Of a stretch of DNA of 64,000 nt, positions 9,476 to 20,859 are shown piece after piece. Within the stretch, counting starts at the first letter, position 1, and each line of letters begins with the position of its first letter. A program made the translations under genes and the position numbers. Source of the DNA: Larix kaempferi (lineage: Eukaryota > Streptophyta > Pinopsida > Pinales > Pinaceae); contig BSBM01000592.1 of NCBI GenBank assembly GCA_027924585.1, positions 434,001-498,000 of the forward strand. The letters run 5' to 3'. The notes beneath the pieces were generated by a model. The model saw nothing but the letters and a program-made list of their open reading frames with translations. It did no database searches and was not told the DNA's origin.

Positions 9476-11754
9476 AGATCAGGTTATCTTTCAATATGTT
9501 GAATTCGGGATTTTGAAATGGGTACAGGTGGGAATTCTAAAAAAAAGCGTTAGCTCCATTAGAAAACTTGATTTTCACTTTTTATGCATCATGAAATGGC
9601 CTTTAGAAAGAATAATATTAGACCTGTAAGTTCTAATTATTATTTTAGGGAATATATGAAATTGGGAAGAACCGAAGCTAGACTCCCAAATTGTTTGAAG
9701 TTTTGAGAATTCCTTGCCAGAGCAATGATTTTGTGCTGGAGCTTCTTCAGGGAATCCATCTGCATGTGCACACATTCAGTAAGGATATTAAGGAAGTAGA
9801 CTTGGAAAAGGATTAATTGGGTCTTAGGCATGTACAACTATAGTTGAAGGTCAACTTGGTAAGAGTTCGATTCCCTCTCTGTTTCTCTCTATAGTGTTAG
9901 AAATTCCTTCGCGAGTTTGTTGCATGTCAGCTCCCTCCACGAGTTTGTTGCATGACTTCTCTTTGACGCTTTTGTTGCTCATGGGTCTGCTGCTTTTTTT
10001 TATGTCTCCTCTGTTCTAGCTACCTGATATTTTCTAGCTATCTTCCCGTGGCTTGCTTGAGATCTCTCCGTGGTTGTCCTTTTCTCTTTTATGGTGGCTA
10101 CAACATTAGGGCTGCCTACTGGCACCTTCTTGATTTGATAATTTGAGGCCGCAGTATGTTTTGGACTGAGCCGTGGTTTGATATGGGTTGTCATTTGTTG
10201 TTTGGTGAGATCGATGCCACCTAAACCTATGTTATGAGCTGCCAGTTGACTTTTGTGGAGGCAGATCCTTTATGCCAAGTCTTGTGATGTTTAGATCTAT
10301 ATCCTAAGTTTTTTTTTGTTCAAATATTTATTCTGAGATATTTTAGGGTCAGATCTGTGTACTGAGATTTTTTTTTTCTATATGCTGATTTTTTTATCTG
10401 TGGTTTAATCTTTGTGTTGAGTTCTTGTCTTTGTGGTGCTAAGACCTTTTGAGATCTTATCTTTCATGTTGAATCTTGATTGATACTGTCACTGTGTTTT
10501 TTGATTGTCTTTGATCACTTAATTGTACCACATCCTTTTATTACAAGTGGTATAAGGTTCCTTTTGCAGAATTGGTACAAGTTTAAGCTTTGCAATTGTG
10601 ATTGGATTCAGTTTTGGTAATATTTATTTTAGTTTCAATTCAATATTTAAAGGAGTGGGTTTATTTCAGTTGGTGTGCTTACTTCAAATGCGTGGTTTTA
10701 AGAATTCAGTTGGTGTGATTCTCATTTTAGTGCAACACACACACATACACCACAATCAACTTCACATAAATAAATCATTGGTGCAAATGCGGTATACCAT
10801 GCATATATGCAAATATGGATCTAAAATTTAGATTTTTAGTGTACATTTCCCATGCCATTTTATTATCATCGGTAGAGTCCAAGCTACATTCTGCCCTGCT
10901 TAGGAGACAACTTTTTTGCACAAATTAGAGCAGCAGACTGTCTCCAAGGGAATTTTTCTGTTTTAAAACATTGAATGGCAGAACTATGAAACAGTTTAAG
11001 CACTTCAGTCCCATGCTGGAAAACTACAAGTTGAAACTCTTACTTAATACATGTTGGCAATTATAAATTTATAACAAGTGTATACATGACATCTTTGTAA
11101 GCATATTGAATTTTTGGCCATGAGTTGAAGATGGCTGCCTAGGAATTGTGAATCTTTACTACAGGGGCCCTATAAATTTAAGTTATCCACACAATTAAGT
11201 TCATGATGTCTAGCACTTGCAACAATTAGGATGATTATTTCTTATCCCTTCTTAGTTCTCTGTATAGTGTTGAACAGATGCCATGGATGTTTTGTAATGC
11301 ATTCTCTATGGCACATTTGTATGAATCATTTGTAGGATCATTTTATATTTATCTTTCAAATATAGATATGATAGATCAGTTCTAAGATTTGAGACATTTC
11401 TTTCTGGGAATGGATGTTTTTGAAATTGCACTGCTATCTTAAATAATAAATATTGAACTTTATCTTTTCTTTAGTGGAATCCGATCTGCTTCATTTATGT
11501 TGTAGTTTGTGATGAGCACATTTCACTTTTTTTTCCAGGATCAAATTGGATATAAAGTGCACAATACATCTGGAAGAAGGGTCTCCAAGAGAAATGTATT
11601 GATGCAGCTCATCTTTATACAAATCTTTTATTTGGGTAATATTTGGACCAACACAAGAAACTACATTATTTTTTATTTGAAACAATTTAGGATATTGATT
11701 TAGATGAGAGCTAGTGGGCGAGCAATGACATTATGAGACCTATGCTATGTGTAG
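9476..11754. other. No gene recognised
   Basis: AT-rich sequence with T-rich runs (10300-10500) and no ORF resembling a known domain. A possible splice acceptor with a strong pyrimidine tract occurs at about 11530-11540 (TTTTTTTTCCAG), followed by an open stretch of roughly 50 codons, but I cannot tie it to a protein. It might be an upstream exon of the coiled-coil gene that follows. Confidence 0.3.
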
Positions 11755-11817
11755 ACAAATGCAGAGTTAAAGGAGCAAGTTAAAGAACTATCTCTAGAAC
11801 ATGAGGAAATGAAAAAG
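11755..11817 (+). CDS. Coiled-coil exon 1 (gene not identified)
   Basis: A 63-base (21-codon) segment bounded by GTGTAG before and GTTTGT after encodes TNAELKEQVKELSLEHEEMKK, with a heptad-like leucine/glutamate/lysine pattern. It is in phase 0 at both ends and pairs with a second exon 90 bases downstream. This looks like two consecutive short exons of a long coiled-coil protein (filament-like, golgin or motor-tail type). Flanking exons were not found, so it may be a live gene with long introns or a fragment. Confidence 0.4.
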
Positions 11818-11907
11818 GTTTGTTTCCTGTGCTCTACACTTTACTATTATTATGAGATTTTAGACTTGAAAGGAAATGTGTTTGACAAGATTTATCTTCT
11901 TAATTAG

Positions 11908-11973
11908 GAAAAGAAGCAGAGGTTGCAACTATTACAGTCATTGAGGGATGAGAATGAAATTTGGAAAGCAAAG
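11908..11973 (+). CDS. Coiled-coil exon 2 (same gene)
   Basis: A 66-base (22-codon) phase-0 segment between TTAATTAG and GTGACT encodes EKKQRLQLLQSLRDENEIWK plus AK, again charged and leucine-rich. Acceptor and donor both match plant consensus and the intron between the two exons is 90 bases, a normal size. Together they give 43 residues of uninterrupted coiled coil. No stop or frameshift is present, unlike the other gene remnants in this window. Confidence 0.4.
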
Positions 11974-14391
11974 GTGACTAATCCTTCTCTTCAAATGTTT
12001 TTTCTATTTTATCTTATGAGAAACTGAAGCCATTAATGTTTTCAATACTTACCAAAAGTAGTACTATCTTCTATCAAAATGAATTTCCAAGGATGGTAAT
12101 TTTTATTTAGGGATGTTAGTAATATGTGTGGATGATATGATCAAGTTCATGAAATGAAGCCATTTGATTTGGAAAACATGAGGTATAGTATGTTAAGAAA
12201 AAGGGAAGATGAGTTACAAAGATGCAAAGGAAGGGTGTGGAGGCATTAGCTATGTCCAACAATGTATTATTCTAGATCATATATGTTATTGTGTAATTCT
12301 TGACCTCCCCATAAATTCCTAAGTAGGCTGTATCTTCTAATGGAGCAATAGATCCCTAAGCATGCATGATTTTCAAGTAATATGCCTCGGTTTGGTTAGA
12401 ATTTTAGAACTTTCTCTCTAGGCCCTGAGTAGACTGGAAAAGTGAACACTGCATACTAATAAGATGACTTGTTGACCAGAAGTCCATAATGTCAGGCAGC
12501 ATAGATGGCTGTGACTGAATAGTGCATAGTTATAAGAAAACAAATTATTAATGAAAAGTCCATAATTTTAAGTATTTGCATAGATAGTTGTCACTAGGGA
12601 GCCATCCTCATCTGGTATTGTGATGGATATTGGTTCTCATTGCAAGGCCTCTAAATGTTGAAGGCCGAAGCATGAATGAGATATTTTCCCATTGCATATG
12701 TGTTCTACCTAGCCAAAAGTGTTTGTGCCCCAAGGAAGCGGCATCAAGTAATTTCGATGCCTGACATTATAGCTTCAACGTATAGTCTGTAAGTAGGTGA
12801 TGTAGTTCAGTCAAATAATGAACCACAGGAGATTTCATCTATGTCATGATGTATGTGGTACTGTTCTAGCCTGTAGGTGTCTTCACCATAGTTGGTTGGA
12901 AAATTCATCCTTTGAAATGATATTTTAAGTCCATGCAATGATAGGAAACTTTTCAAGGGAAATATCTTGAACTGCTATAAAATCTCATGTACTCTTCCCT
13001 TGAGTTCTATAACATGAAACCATAGATGAAATTTTAATCTGCACGCATTGTAAGGTAGTTTGTTCCCATTGAATGCAGTAAGTAGATGAATTTTGTTTGA
13101 TTCTTTGCTTTTTCTCATATACAAATGGAGATGGAAACACTGTCAATGTACTAAAGATATCCATTATTGAGTTTTTCAATTCACATATTTCATCAAATTT
13201 GGAATTAAACAGTGGACCTAGAATTCCAAAATATCTAAAAAACACAACTTTTGTGATTTCCTTGGAATAAAATGTTTCCATTTTTAATGAAATATGTGGT
13301 CACTCAACTTGGCACTCTTTGACCAGACTGACTAAATTGCCTATACCAACAAGAAGCCACAAAATCCAACATGCTGGTATTCATTAACATTCAAAGTGAA
13401 AAACTGATCCTAGATTTGGTCTTCATTAACATTCAAAGTGAAAAACTAGTCCTAAAATTCGGACTGAATGTGAATTGCTTAGCAACATTGAATAACTACA
13501 GTTGTGTCACTTTATGTCCATAATGAATCAGTATAACTAAGCAGGAAATCCAGAAAAAATAGACGCTCCTGCATAAATATTTTATATTTTATATGGAATA
13601 AAATCTCTAAAGCTCCACAGTCCAGGGTGCAAAGTAGATATAATAATGCATGCAGTTTAAAAGTAGCCAAACATTACATTTTTTTCACGGAAATGCTAGC
13701 TCTGCTATTCAACATTGGAATCAAGGACCAACCAATTTTAAACCCTAGTGGGACCAATAACATTGTTATACCTTAATGCAGTCAAAAATCCCATTTTCTT
13801 CCATTTAGATCAAGTATCGAATAGTCAAAACAATACTGTATAATCCTTGGTGCAAGCATTTAATATATCAAAATGGCTAAATATACAATCACCGATTTCC
13901 TCAATCTTTTAGAAAAATGGTGTATCAACTATTCTTGTTTATAAAAACATAATGCTTTTGATTGTAGTTTTAGACCATAAATTGGTCTATATAAGAACTA
14001 AATTGCTTCTGTATGCTACCCAAGAATTGATGCCACAGCTTGAAACCCATGACCGATCCATTGAACAATAAGATCATCGAATAATAATGTTCATCACTAT
14101 CAGATGGAGAGGCATAAATAGCCATTATTTCTAACCAAAGTTATTGAACAATAAGATCACAGAATAATAATGTTACCATCCAATGCCAAGGGAATAAATA
14201 GCCATTATTTATAACCTAACCTAGCTGAGTGCTCACCCCATCTTCAACATCAATAAATTCATAGGATTCCAAAGCCATCTTTGATAGGGTAGGGATATAC
14301 CAAAACTATTTGAATGATATTTTCCTCATAAACCCCAGAATATACTGACTCTATGTAGATAAAAAAATTTAAAAAGTTAATCAGTTTGTTA
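11974..14391. other. No gene recognised; two small tandem duplications
   Basis: No coding region supported. A 42-base unit is duplicated at about 13381 and 13423 (TCATTAACATTCAAAGTGAA in both) and an 83-base unit at about 14061 and 14144 (TTGAACAATAAGATCA and TAAATAGCCATTATTT in both). ORFs over 60 codons here look random. Confidence 0.4.
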
Positions 14392-14904
14392 CTATAAAGA
14401 ATTCCACATACAACATCCACTACTACCCAGCACAAATGACACAAGCTTGTCTATATTCTTGGGGATTCCATCATATTGCAAACTCAATCTAACAGTATTG
14501 AATAATGGGTTACTCCATAAAATATATCTGGGTTTTCCTATCAAAACCGGACTCTGACAAATCAATAAAGAGCCCAAGCTACCCTCCACCGGTGAAGAGG
14601 AAGAACATATATACACTTGTTGAATCTTTCCCAACACCAAATAATTGTGTTCACTCATCTTCCTTACGAGGTTTCATCTCAATCGACCCTTGCCAATCTG
14701 TGAAAATTTGCCTCTTAGACACTTCTTTCTATGTTTCCTTGCAACGCCAACAGCTACAGCCTTGTTCGGTGGAAGTACTTGTTTGTCACAACCACTTGAA
14801 CTATTATCAGATGATTCATCCAAGGACAAAGCTATATTTAAGTCTAGAAGAATAAAACGATCTGGGACTGAATTTAATATATCTTGTGTTTTGGAACCGT
14901 CCAT
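14392..14904 (-). pseudogene. Unidentified ORF pair with EAR-like LDLNIAL motif
   Basis: Two ORFs lie in the same minus-strand frame, separated by one TGA (14674-14676) and five codons. The upstream part reads MDGSKTQDILNSVPDRFILL, then DLNIALSLDESSDNSSSG and a basic stretch ARKHRKKCLRGKF. The downstream part (MSEHNYLVLGKIQQVY...) has no motif I know. LDLNIAL resembles an EAR-type repression motif and the basic cluster a nuclear localisation signal, so a nuclear-protein remnant is possible. Reading around the stop suggests a frameshift as an alternative. I do not recognise the family. Confidence 0.25.
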
Positions 14905-15460
14905 GTTGACATGGTGAGGAGGAAAATTATTTGCAACGGTTGAAGTCCCCCTCCATTACTTGAACCAACGGTGAATTCATATCCAGGTTCTCAAAACACT
15001 CTAGTGCAACACACACATAATACGATCCTAATATAGGCAATGATTTATCTATGTGGACTCATCTAATGGATGAGAATTGATATATTTTGGATATCTATTG
15101 ATATCTTTTGGTCATCTATTGATATCTTGCAATATATGGACACGACTACTTTGAATATTATTGAAAAATGTTTTTTTTATTTAATTCAAAATGTGTATAT
15201 ATTTAATTTTTTGTATTTTCTAATTTTTTCCTGATCCACTTCAAAAATTTGAATTAGTTAGCAGAAGTAGGCATAGTCAAAGAAGAAATACAAAGTTAGC
15301 AACATAGCATTCACATTGAGTTAATTACCTTCGCAATGATTGTGGAATATTATATCATCTTAAGAAAAGAGGGAACTCGTGAAATGGTCTTTGTGCTAAT
15401 AAAACAAAATAGGCAAGAAGACAAGGAAAACCAAGGTCAACAACATAAGAAAACTTAAAC

Positions 15461-15643
15461 TACTATTAATGTGGAAAACCTGGTCACACAGTCTAGAATT
15501 GCAATGTCAGAGCCAATGATCTTCTAAAAGGAGAAGTTAAAGATAAGAAGCTGAAAGAAAGAAACATTCTTGATATTGAAAATACTACTAACAAGGAGGC
15601 TGATGATGATGGTAACAAAACCAATGATGAATTCCTATTTTGA
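15461..15643 (+). pseudogene. Retroelement gag zinc-knuckle fragment
   Basis: One frame reads Y-Y-stop-CGKPGHTV-stop-NC followed by NVRANDLLKGEVKDKKLKER and an acidic tail ending in TGA at 15641-15643. CGKPGHTVxNC is a CCHC knuckle whose first Cys has become Tyr, with two stop codons. RANDLLKGE after the knuckle is typical of plant retroelement gag or gag-like proteins. A degraded scrap; its parent element is not visible. Confidence 0.45.
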
Positions 15644-16506
15644 GTGGCTGGATCTCCAAGGCAAAGGAAACCAAGGAGGGTTTGCTCCATGTGGATGGTT
15701 TTCTAGTGGAATTTGGAATTCTAACTTTGCCAGGGTGATGACAATGTGATGATGCACCTACAAGAGTTCCATATTTGCAAAGGAGAGAAGCATGCTTGTT
15801 GATAACAATCATAATTTTGGAAGTCATCATCTTTTTGTAAATTTTCAAATGGGAGGGTTGAGATAAAAATGGTCCTTTGTGTTAAATGGGTTAGAGTGGC
15901 AATAATCATTTAGGTTCTTAGGACTTAGGAGTCCTAATGATAAGTGTTATTAGCAAGGTCACTAGGCCTAATGTTTGTTAATGGACCATATTATTCTAAG
16001 CGAGTTATAGGAGTGGTTTAATAATGTATTACAGGGCATATAAAAGAAAAACCACGTTGATGTATTTGATGTCTCCATGATTAATTAAATAAGACATTTT
16101 CCTTATCTCTCTTTGGCTCTCATGGTTGTGTCTCTAAATGCCAACAATTTGTTTCCAATGAAAGTTGTAGTTTAAAGAGAAACTAGATCAAACATGTGCA
16201 TTGGGTTTTGTTTCTTGTTGTTTCCTATTTTCTTTTACTGTCACTATATCTTAAAAGAGTGTTCTGGTGTTGAGTTTTTTGTAAAGAATATCAGCATTCT
16301 CAAGCCGTCGATATATCAATACTAGTTTATTGTGAGAGAACTTGCAAGGCCACTGTCTTAGTCCAAATTACTTGCAGCTGATTTTTATGCTTTGGGATTT
16401 GGTATTCTTGATAAAGTCAAACATCTAAAAATTAAAATCGAAGCTACTTGATTTTGTCCAAATTTTACTTCTGTTGTTTTCCATTTTCATATTACAATCT
16501 ACATTG

Positions 16507-17245
16507 GTGTTGCGGGTCATGTGTAAAAAACTACGAGAAAACTAGCTGTGTTGAAGAAACTTGTTTCAAATATTGCAAAGGTCCTGTAAATGGTGCTTCC
16601 ATGGAAGGTGCCCGGTTTATGCAAGAACCCCTTTACTAGCGTGGGAAAGAATGGGACTGTAGGAGTGACTGTCGCTACCACTGTATGGTTAAAAGGGAGG
16701 CAGATAGGGAGAGTCTAGGCCAAAAGCCTGTAAAATATCATGGAAAATGGCCTTTCAAGCGAGTATTTGGATTCTGGGTTTGTGCAATGCAAATTCATTA
16801 ATTTAAATCTGTATATAAAATTTTGCATTCCTTAGAAAATGTATGCCTTCCTTTCTTTCCATTTCCATCTATTTTAATGTGGTTTATTTGTGCATGCATT
16901 GCTCTGTAGTAGGATTTTTTGGTGAAGTATTGTATAAGCATGTAACTACATTCAATACTGTTGCTAATGAGAAACAACCAAATTTTGATTAGAATTATAC
17001 TAAATGTGGTTTAGTGCACTCAAAAGAATTTTTCCATGCAGGAGCCAGTGTTAGTGGCATTCTCTATCTTTAATCTTTCCTTGCAGTTCCATGGATGGCT
17101 CTCATTCTTAATTCTTGTATATTACAAGATACCATTAAGGCCTCAAACCAGAAGTACATACTATGACTTTACTGGCTTGTGGAATATATATGGCATTTTG
17201 TCCTTGAATGCATGGTTTTGGAGTTCTTTCTTTCACGGCAGCTAG
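16507..17245 (+). pseudogene. PER1/PGAP3-like GPI-remodelling protein, broken
   Basis: Exon 1 (to 16777) encodes SCVKNYEKTSCVEETCFKYC, MQEPLY-stop, then KEWDCRSDCRYHCMVKREAD and KPVKYHGKWPFKRVFG. Exon 2 (17042-17245) encodes EPVLVAFSIFNLSLQFHGWL, YYKIPLRPQT and GLWNIYGILSLNAWFWSSFF. These are the Cys-rich luminal head and first membrane segments of the PER1/PGAP3 family, ER/Golgi proteins that act on the lipid of GPI anchors. The intron of 264 bases has donor GTTTGT and acceptor TGCAG. A TAG after PLY replaces the usual Leu, a conserved Trp is Gly, and the frame stops after FHGS where the next exon should follow. The C-terminal membrane helices and the HxxxD region are missing. Confidence 0.7.
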
Positions 17246-17541
17246 ACAAGTCAGTTTTGGTTATCTACATTGAAATTGTGATCATAAGTATGTATTCATT
17301 TAGTTACGTTAGATCGGGATGCATTGGAAGCATATGTTGTACACTATTTTGTTGATAATTTTGAAGTAACAATTTGTTCAAGATATAAATATGATGTAGT
17401 TATGTGGCATGGATGTGGAGTTAACATAAAAAATTGATTACTCATCAACAATGGCACTAGTGGGATATTCTCTAATTGTTTTCATCCTTCGTATCTTAAA
17501 TGTGAGGGATGAGGTTGCTCAAGTTAAGGGCCTGTTTATTC

Positions 17542-18430
17542 ACCAACTAACTGTCCCCTTGTATCACCCTCAGGAAACTTGAGTCCCCCAGCAGTCTCAC
17601 CATCAATAATGTTTCCTTCCCCTCCAAATCATCGACATGTGAAAGGTATACTTCCTTTCTTTTCACAGATCTTTGAGATGTATTCTGAGTATAATAGTAG
17701 CAAAATTTACTAAGCACGACCTGCTTATTTCATTATTAGGACCCTCTACTTCTCCTGCAAACATTGCCCCTTCGGAATCACCTCAGATGACATGGAGGGT
17801 ACCTTTGGCACCACTGCCATTGGTATTTCCTCCCCCCTCCACCTACTAAAGGTATGGAAAGTACATAATATATTTTTCTATTCTTTGAACATTCATTATG
17901 TTATCACGAGTTGAATTTCTCTGTAATTGTTATCATTTTATTTGTAAATAAATTTACTCCATGCATATAAGATTAGTCTGCTTAGATTTCACCTTATATT
18001 TGTGTATAAATAATCAAGATATATTATGTGTGACTAACTTGATGCCTTCTTTGTACAAATTGCAATTCAATAGCTTGCACTCAACCATTGACTTCTACTC
18101 CTCCTGGTGCACCATGTGGCTGTCTATATCCAATGCAAGTGGAGCTTGAGCTTGGGGTGGAACTTTATGCTTTTTTCCCATTGGTTTCAGTGATGGCTGC
18201 ATAGATAGCAGCAGGAACTTTCTTGAAACAAATCCAAGTAAGGATAATGGGAGCAAATGCAAATGCCCAAGATCATGAAAAGACAATTGCGATTCTTGAT
18301 TTGGTACCACTCGGAGAAAAATTTGACAATACAACTGCATTCTTGATTTTTGAGATATTTTGACAAAAGAAGGTTATCATTAACATAACCATTTTTTGTG
18401 ACTATTGGGTAATCTTTGTTTCTTACCTAG
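17542..18430 (+). pseudogene. ALE2-like receptor kinase ectodomain, broken
   Basis: Three exons are readable: A (~17542-17645) and B (17740-17851) are Pro/Ser-rich; C (18074-18430) encodes PPGAPCGCLYPMQVELELGV, ELYAFFPLVS, IAAGTFLKQIQVRIMGANAN and DLVPLGEKFDNTTAFLIFE. This matches the Cys-containing ectodomain of plant receptor-like kinases of the ALE2 group, plasma-membrane proteins acting in epidermal development. Splice phases agree (phase 1 at A/B and B/C). Exon B ends with a frameshift in a C-run, and exon C has TAG in MAA-stop-IAAG and TGA for a Trp in IF-stop-QKK. The donor GTATGT at 18431 is kept, but transmembrane and kinase exons are absent: the MITE and Ty3 element follow. Confidence 0.7.
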
Positions 18431-18517
18431 GTATGTGACCCTTTTCCATAATTTGGAAAGATGGTGTTAATTGTTGGAAATTTTATTCCCATATCAATCC
18501 ATAAGGAATTCTATTTA

Positions 18518-18589
18518 AGGGTGCTAGATCAATAGTAGATCACCTGCCTTATAGGCAGGAGGTTGGTGGTTCGATTCCTCCGTGCCCTA
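18518..18589 (+). tRNA. tRNA-like sequence, anticodon loop CTTATAG (UAU)
   Basis: A complete cloverleaf can be drawn. Acceptor AGGGTGC pairs with GTGCCCT (five Watson-Crick, two G-U), followed by TA. The D arm is GATC-AATAGTA-GATC, the anticodon stem CCTGC/GCAGG is perfect with loop CTTATAG, the variable loop is AGGTT, and the T arm is GGTGG-TTCGATT-CCTCC with one T-T mismatch. The box-B consensus GGTTCGATTCC is intact; the D loop lacks the usual GG. No oligo-T terminator follows and no intron is present, although nuclear plant tRNA-Ile(UAU) genes normally have one. It looks more organellar/bacterial in type, perhaps a decayed tRNA-Val(UAC) with a changed anticodon. It sits 13 bases left of the MITE. 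Confidence 0.45.
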
Positions 18590-18602
18590 TATATTCTAAA
18601 AC

Positions 18603-19002
18603 CACTAAAAATAAATAAATGACTAAAAAAATGACCAAAATTTGTATATAAACGACCACCAATACAACATGAGAGATACGTGACAAAAAAAAAACCAAAA
18701 TATGCACATAAATGTCCACTTTTGAGTTGGTGATTGTTGGTAGCAAATTAGCGGTCATTTATCACGTGACAAAAAATGTGGTCATTAATTGTGACAATTA
18801 ATGACCAAATATATGACCACATTAATCACCAAATATATGACCACAAAATAAGCTATAAATGACCAATCTAAATATGACCACATTTTTGGTCGCGTGATAT
18901 ATAATCGCTAATTTGCTACCAGTGGTCACCAACTCGAAAGTGATCATTTATATGTATATTTTGGTCATTTTTTGGTCATTTATCTCTCATTTTGTACTAG
19001 TG
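18603..19002. mobile_element. CACTA-type MITE, ~400 bp
   Basis: The right end reads TCTCATTTTGTACTAGTG, i.e. CACTAGTACAAAATGAGA inverted. The left end begins CACTAAAAATAAATAAATGA and follows the inverted right end with gaps. A better match to the inverted right end starts at 18657 (CACCAATACAACATGAGAGA), so the left arm holds a partial duplication. Arms of about 120 bases carry GAGTTGGTGA, GGTAGCAAATTAGCG and repeated TGACCA/TGGTCA. Minus-strand ORFs over it are incidental. Target-site duplication is not clear (AAC left, AAT right). Confidence 0.65.
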
Positions 19003-19526
19003 AATAGATTAAAATACCATTATCTATTCTTATATATATATATATGGGGTTTTTTTTTATGTGTAAAGGGGTTTAAAATCAACCAAGGATTTAATTAAAA
19101 ATGTGAATGCTTAGGAATATTTGTTTTAATGAACATCTTGTGTAAAAATATTGTACAAATATCTAGGGAATAGTAAAATGGATAATTCATACCCATAAAA
19201 TAAAGTAGTATTATATCCTTCATGTACACGTCACTTTCTATGGAAATAACAATTTCATGTACGTATATATATGGTAGTATGCGTTAGGACGTTCATGTGT
19301 ATGCATAAAGTATCATGTATATATATTACATGTTGGGTTTAAATTATATGGAAATAAGTTGTAGAATGGAAGAAAAAGGACACATCCCAAAAGTATAATC
19401 GTCGCAGAAAGTTGGTATAAGGGTAGTAGTTTGTTGTAATTAAAGAGATTTTACCATTACTAGCCATCGAGGAGTATCATGAATTTTTTTTTTTTTTTGC
19501 ATTTATTGTATTTTGGGGTGGTTACA
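19003..19526 (+). repeat. 5' LTR remnant (last ~525 bp)
   Basis: From AATAGATTAAAATACC to GGGGTGGTTACA this matches the end of the 3' LTR (about 27806-28352) closely. Similarity starts exactly at the right end of the MITE, and nothing left of the MITE matches the remaining 2.9 kb of the 3' LTR. The LTR was therefore truncated at the MITE border. Confidence 0.8.
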
Positions 19527-19529
19527 TTG

Positions 19530-19541
19530 TGATATCAGAGC
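19530..19541 (+). promoter_or_regulatory. Primer binding site
   Basis: TGATATCAGAGC lies three bases after the LTR end and matches the initiator-Met site TGGTATCAGAGC at 11 of 12 positions. Confidence 0.65.
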
Positions 19542-19658
19542 GATGTTACGACACTCAGCCTTATGGTGTCCACTAAGTATTATGAAAACTAGTTTTTTTT
19601 ATATGTTGTTCTTCTTTAGTGCATAGAAGAAATTTTGTGTTACTAAACTGCAGGAGGA

Positions 19659-20800
19659 ATGGCTGGAAGATGATCCCCTACCCCACCTATATGGGTTGAG
19701 CTTAATGATGAGAATAACAATGTGAATAATGAGATTTTGCAAATGGTAAAATACTTACAAACCGAATTAATGAACTTTAAGATTGAACATGAGAGGGTAC
19801 TGAAAACCCAAGAAGACTTAAATGAAGCCCTAATATATAAGTTGAATGAGATAACTAATGATAAGAATAAAAAGAGACGTAAACGAGAGAGCTCATCCTA
19901 TGATTGTCCCTCTTCTGACGAAAACTCTTTCTCTAGTGAATCAGAATACTCTAGTGATAGCTTCGATCGTAGACATACTAAAGAAAAGAAAACATAAAGA
20001 TGAGTTAACAGGGGAATTTAGGAAAATAAATCCTCCTACCTTTGACGACAAAGTCAAAAATGGGGAAGAAGCTGAGGCTTGGCTTTCTGGGATGAAAAAT
20101 TACTTTACTATTTACAATTATTCCAACACGATGAAAGGAAAAAAGGACATCTTCAATCTAGTCGAAAAGGATGAGATTTGGTGGAAGGAATTAAAAAGAG
20201 AAAAAGGGATTAATGATAGAAAAGTAAGTTGGAGCTGGTTTAAAAAGGAATTTAAAAAAGAAGGCCTCTCAGAATATTACTATGAAGGGAAAGCTAAGGA
20301 ATTTTATGAACTAAGAGTCGGATCCATGTCTATGCATGATTTATGCACTAAATTTTTATCCCTGTTAAGATATGTGCCTTGCCTAAATGAAGAAAAAACT
20401 AAAATTCAGATATTCCTAGGTTGCTTACTTAACTTTTATAAAGATAATTGGAGTTTGATGAACCAAAAACTTTGTATGAAGCAATGAGGAAGGCCAAATT
20501 AACATATGGTCAATCAAATAGTAGGAATGAAAATCCTTATAACTTCAAGAAAAGAGAGAGAAGTAATTTTAAGAGAAGAGAATTCAAACCTTTTAATAAA
20601 CATAAATGTTTTCAAAGAAATACTTTTAAAGATAGACAACAAGCACTAAGGACTGGATATAAACAACCCATGAGAACTGTTGAGTTTAAAGATAATCTAT
20701 TTAGTAAAAAGAAAGAAGTAAAAAGAGAACCTTTGCAGTGTTGAGGGTGTGGGGAGAGTCATTTCTATCGGGATTGTCCTCATAAAAAAGATAATCAGAA
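19659..20800 (+). pseudogene. Gag of Ty3 element 1, frameshifted
   Basis: The frame starts ATGGCTGGAAGA followed at once by TGA, then PPIWVELNDENNNVNNEILQ, a coiled segment and a Ser/Asp-rich stretch. It shifts frame near 19990 into FRKINPPTFDDKVKNGEEAE (retrotransposon gag domain, AWLSGMKNYF, WWKELK), shifts again near 20450 and ends with a CCHC knuckle C-stop-GCGESHFYRDC (about 20739-20777) in which TGA stands where Trp is usual. Gag normally forms the particle and binds RNA. At least two stops and two frameshifts make it non-functional. Confidence 0.8.
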
Positions 20801-20859
20801 TATTCACACAATCTGAGAAGTAGCCACAATTGGAGAAGTTGCTTAGAACATATCACAGA

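Noticed and set aside
17961-18149. Plus-strand ORF overlapping the ALE2-like exon
   Set aside because: It is in a different frame from the recognisable ectodomain sequence and crosses the exon border.
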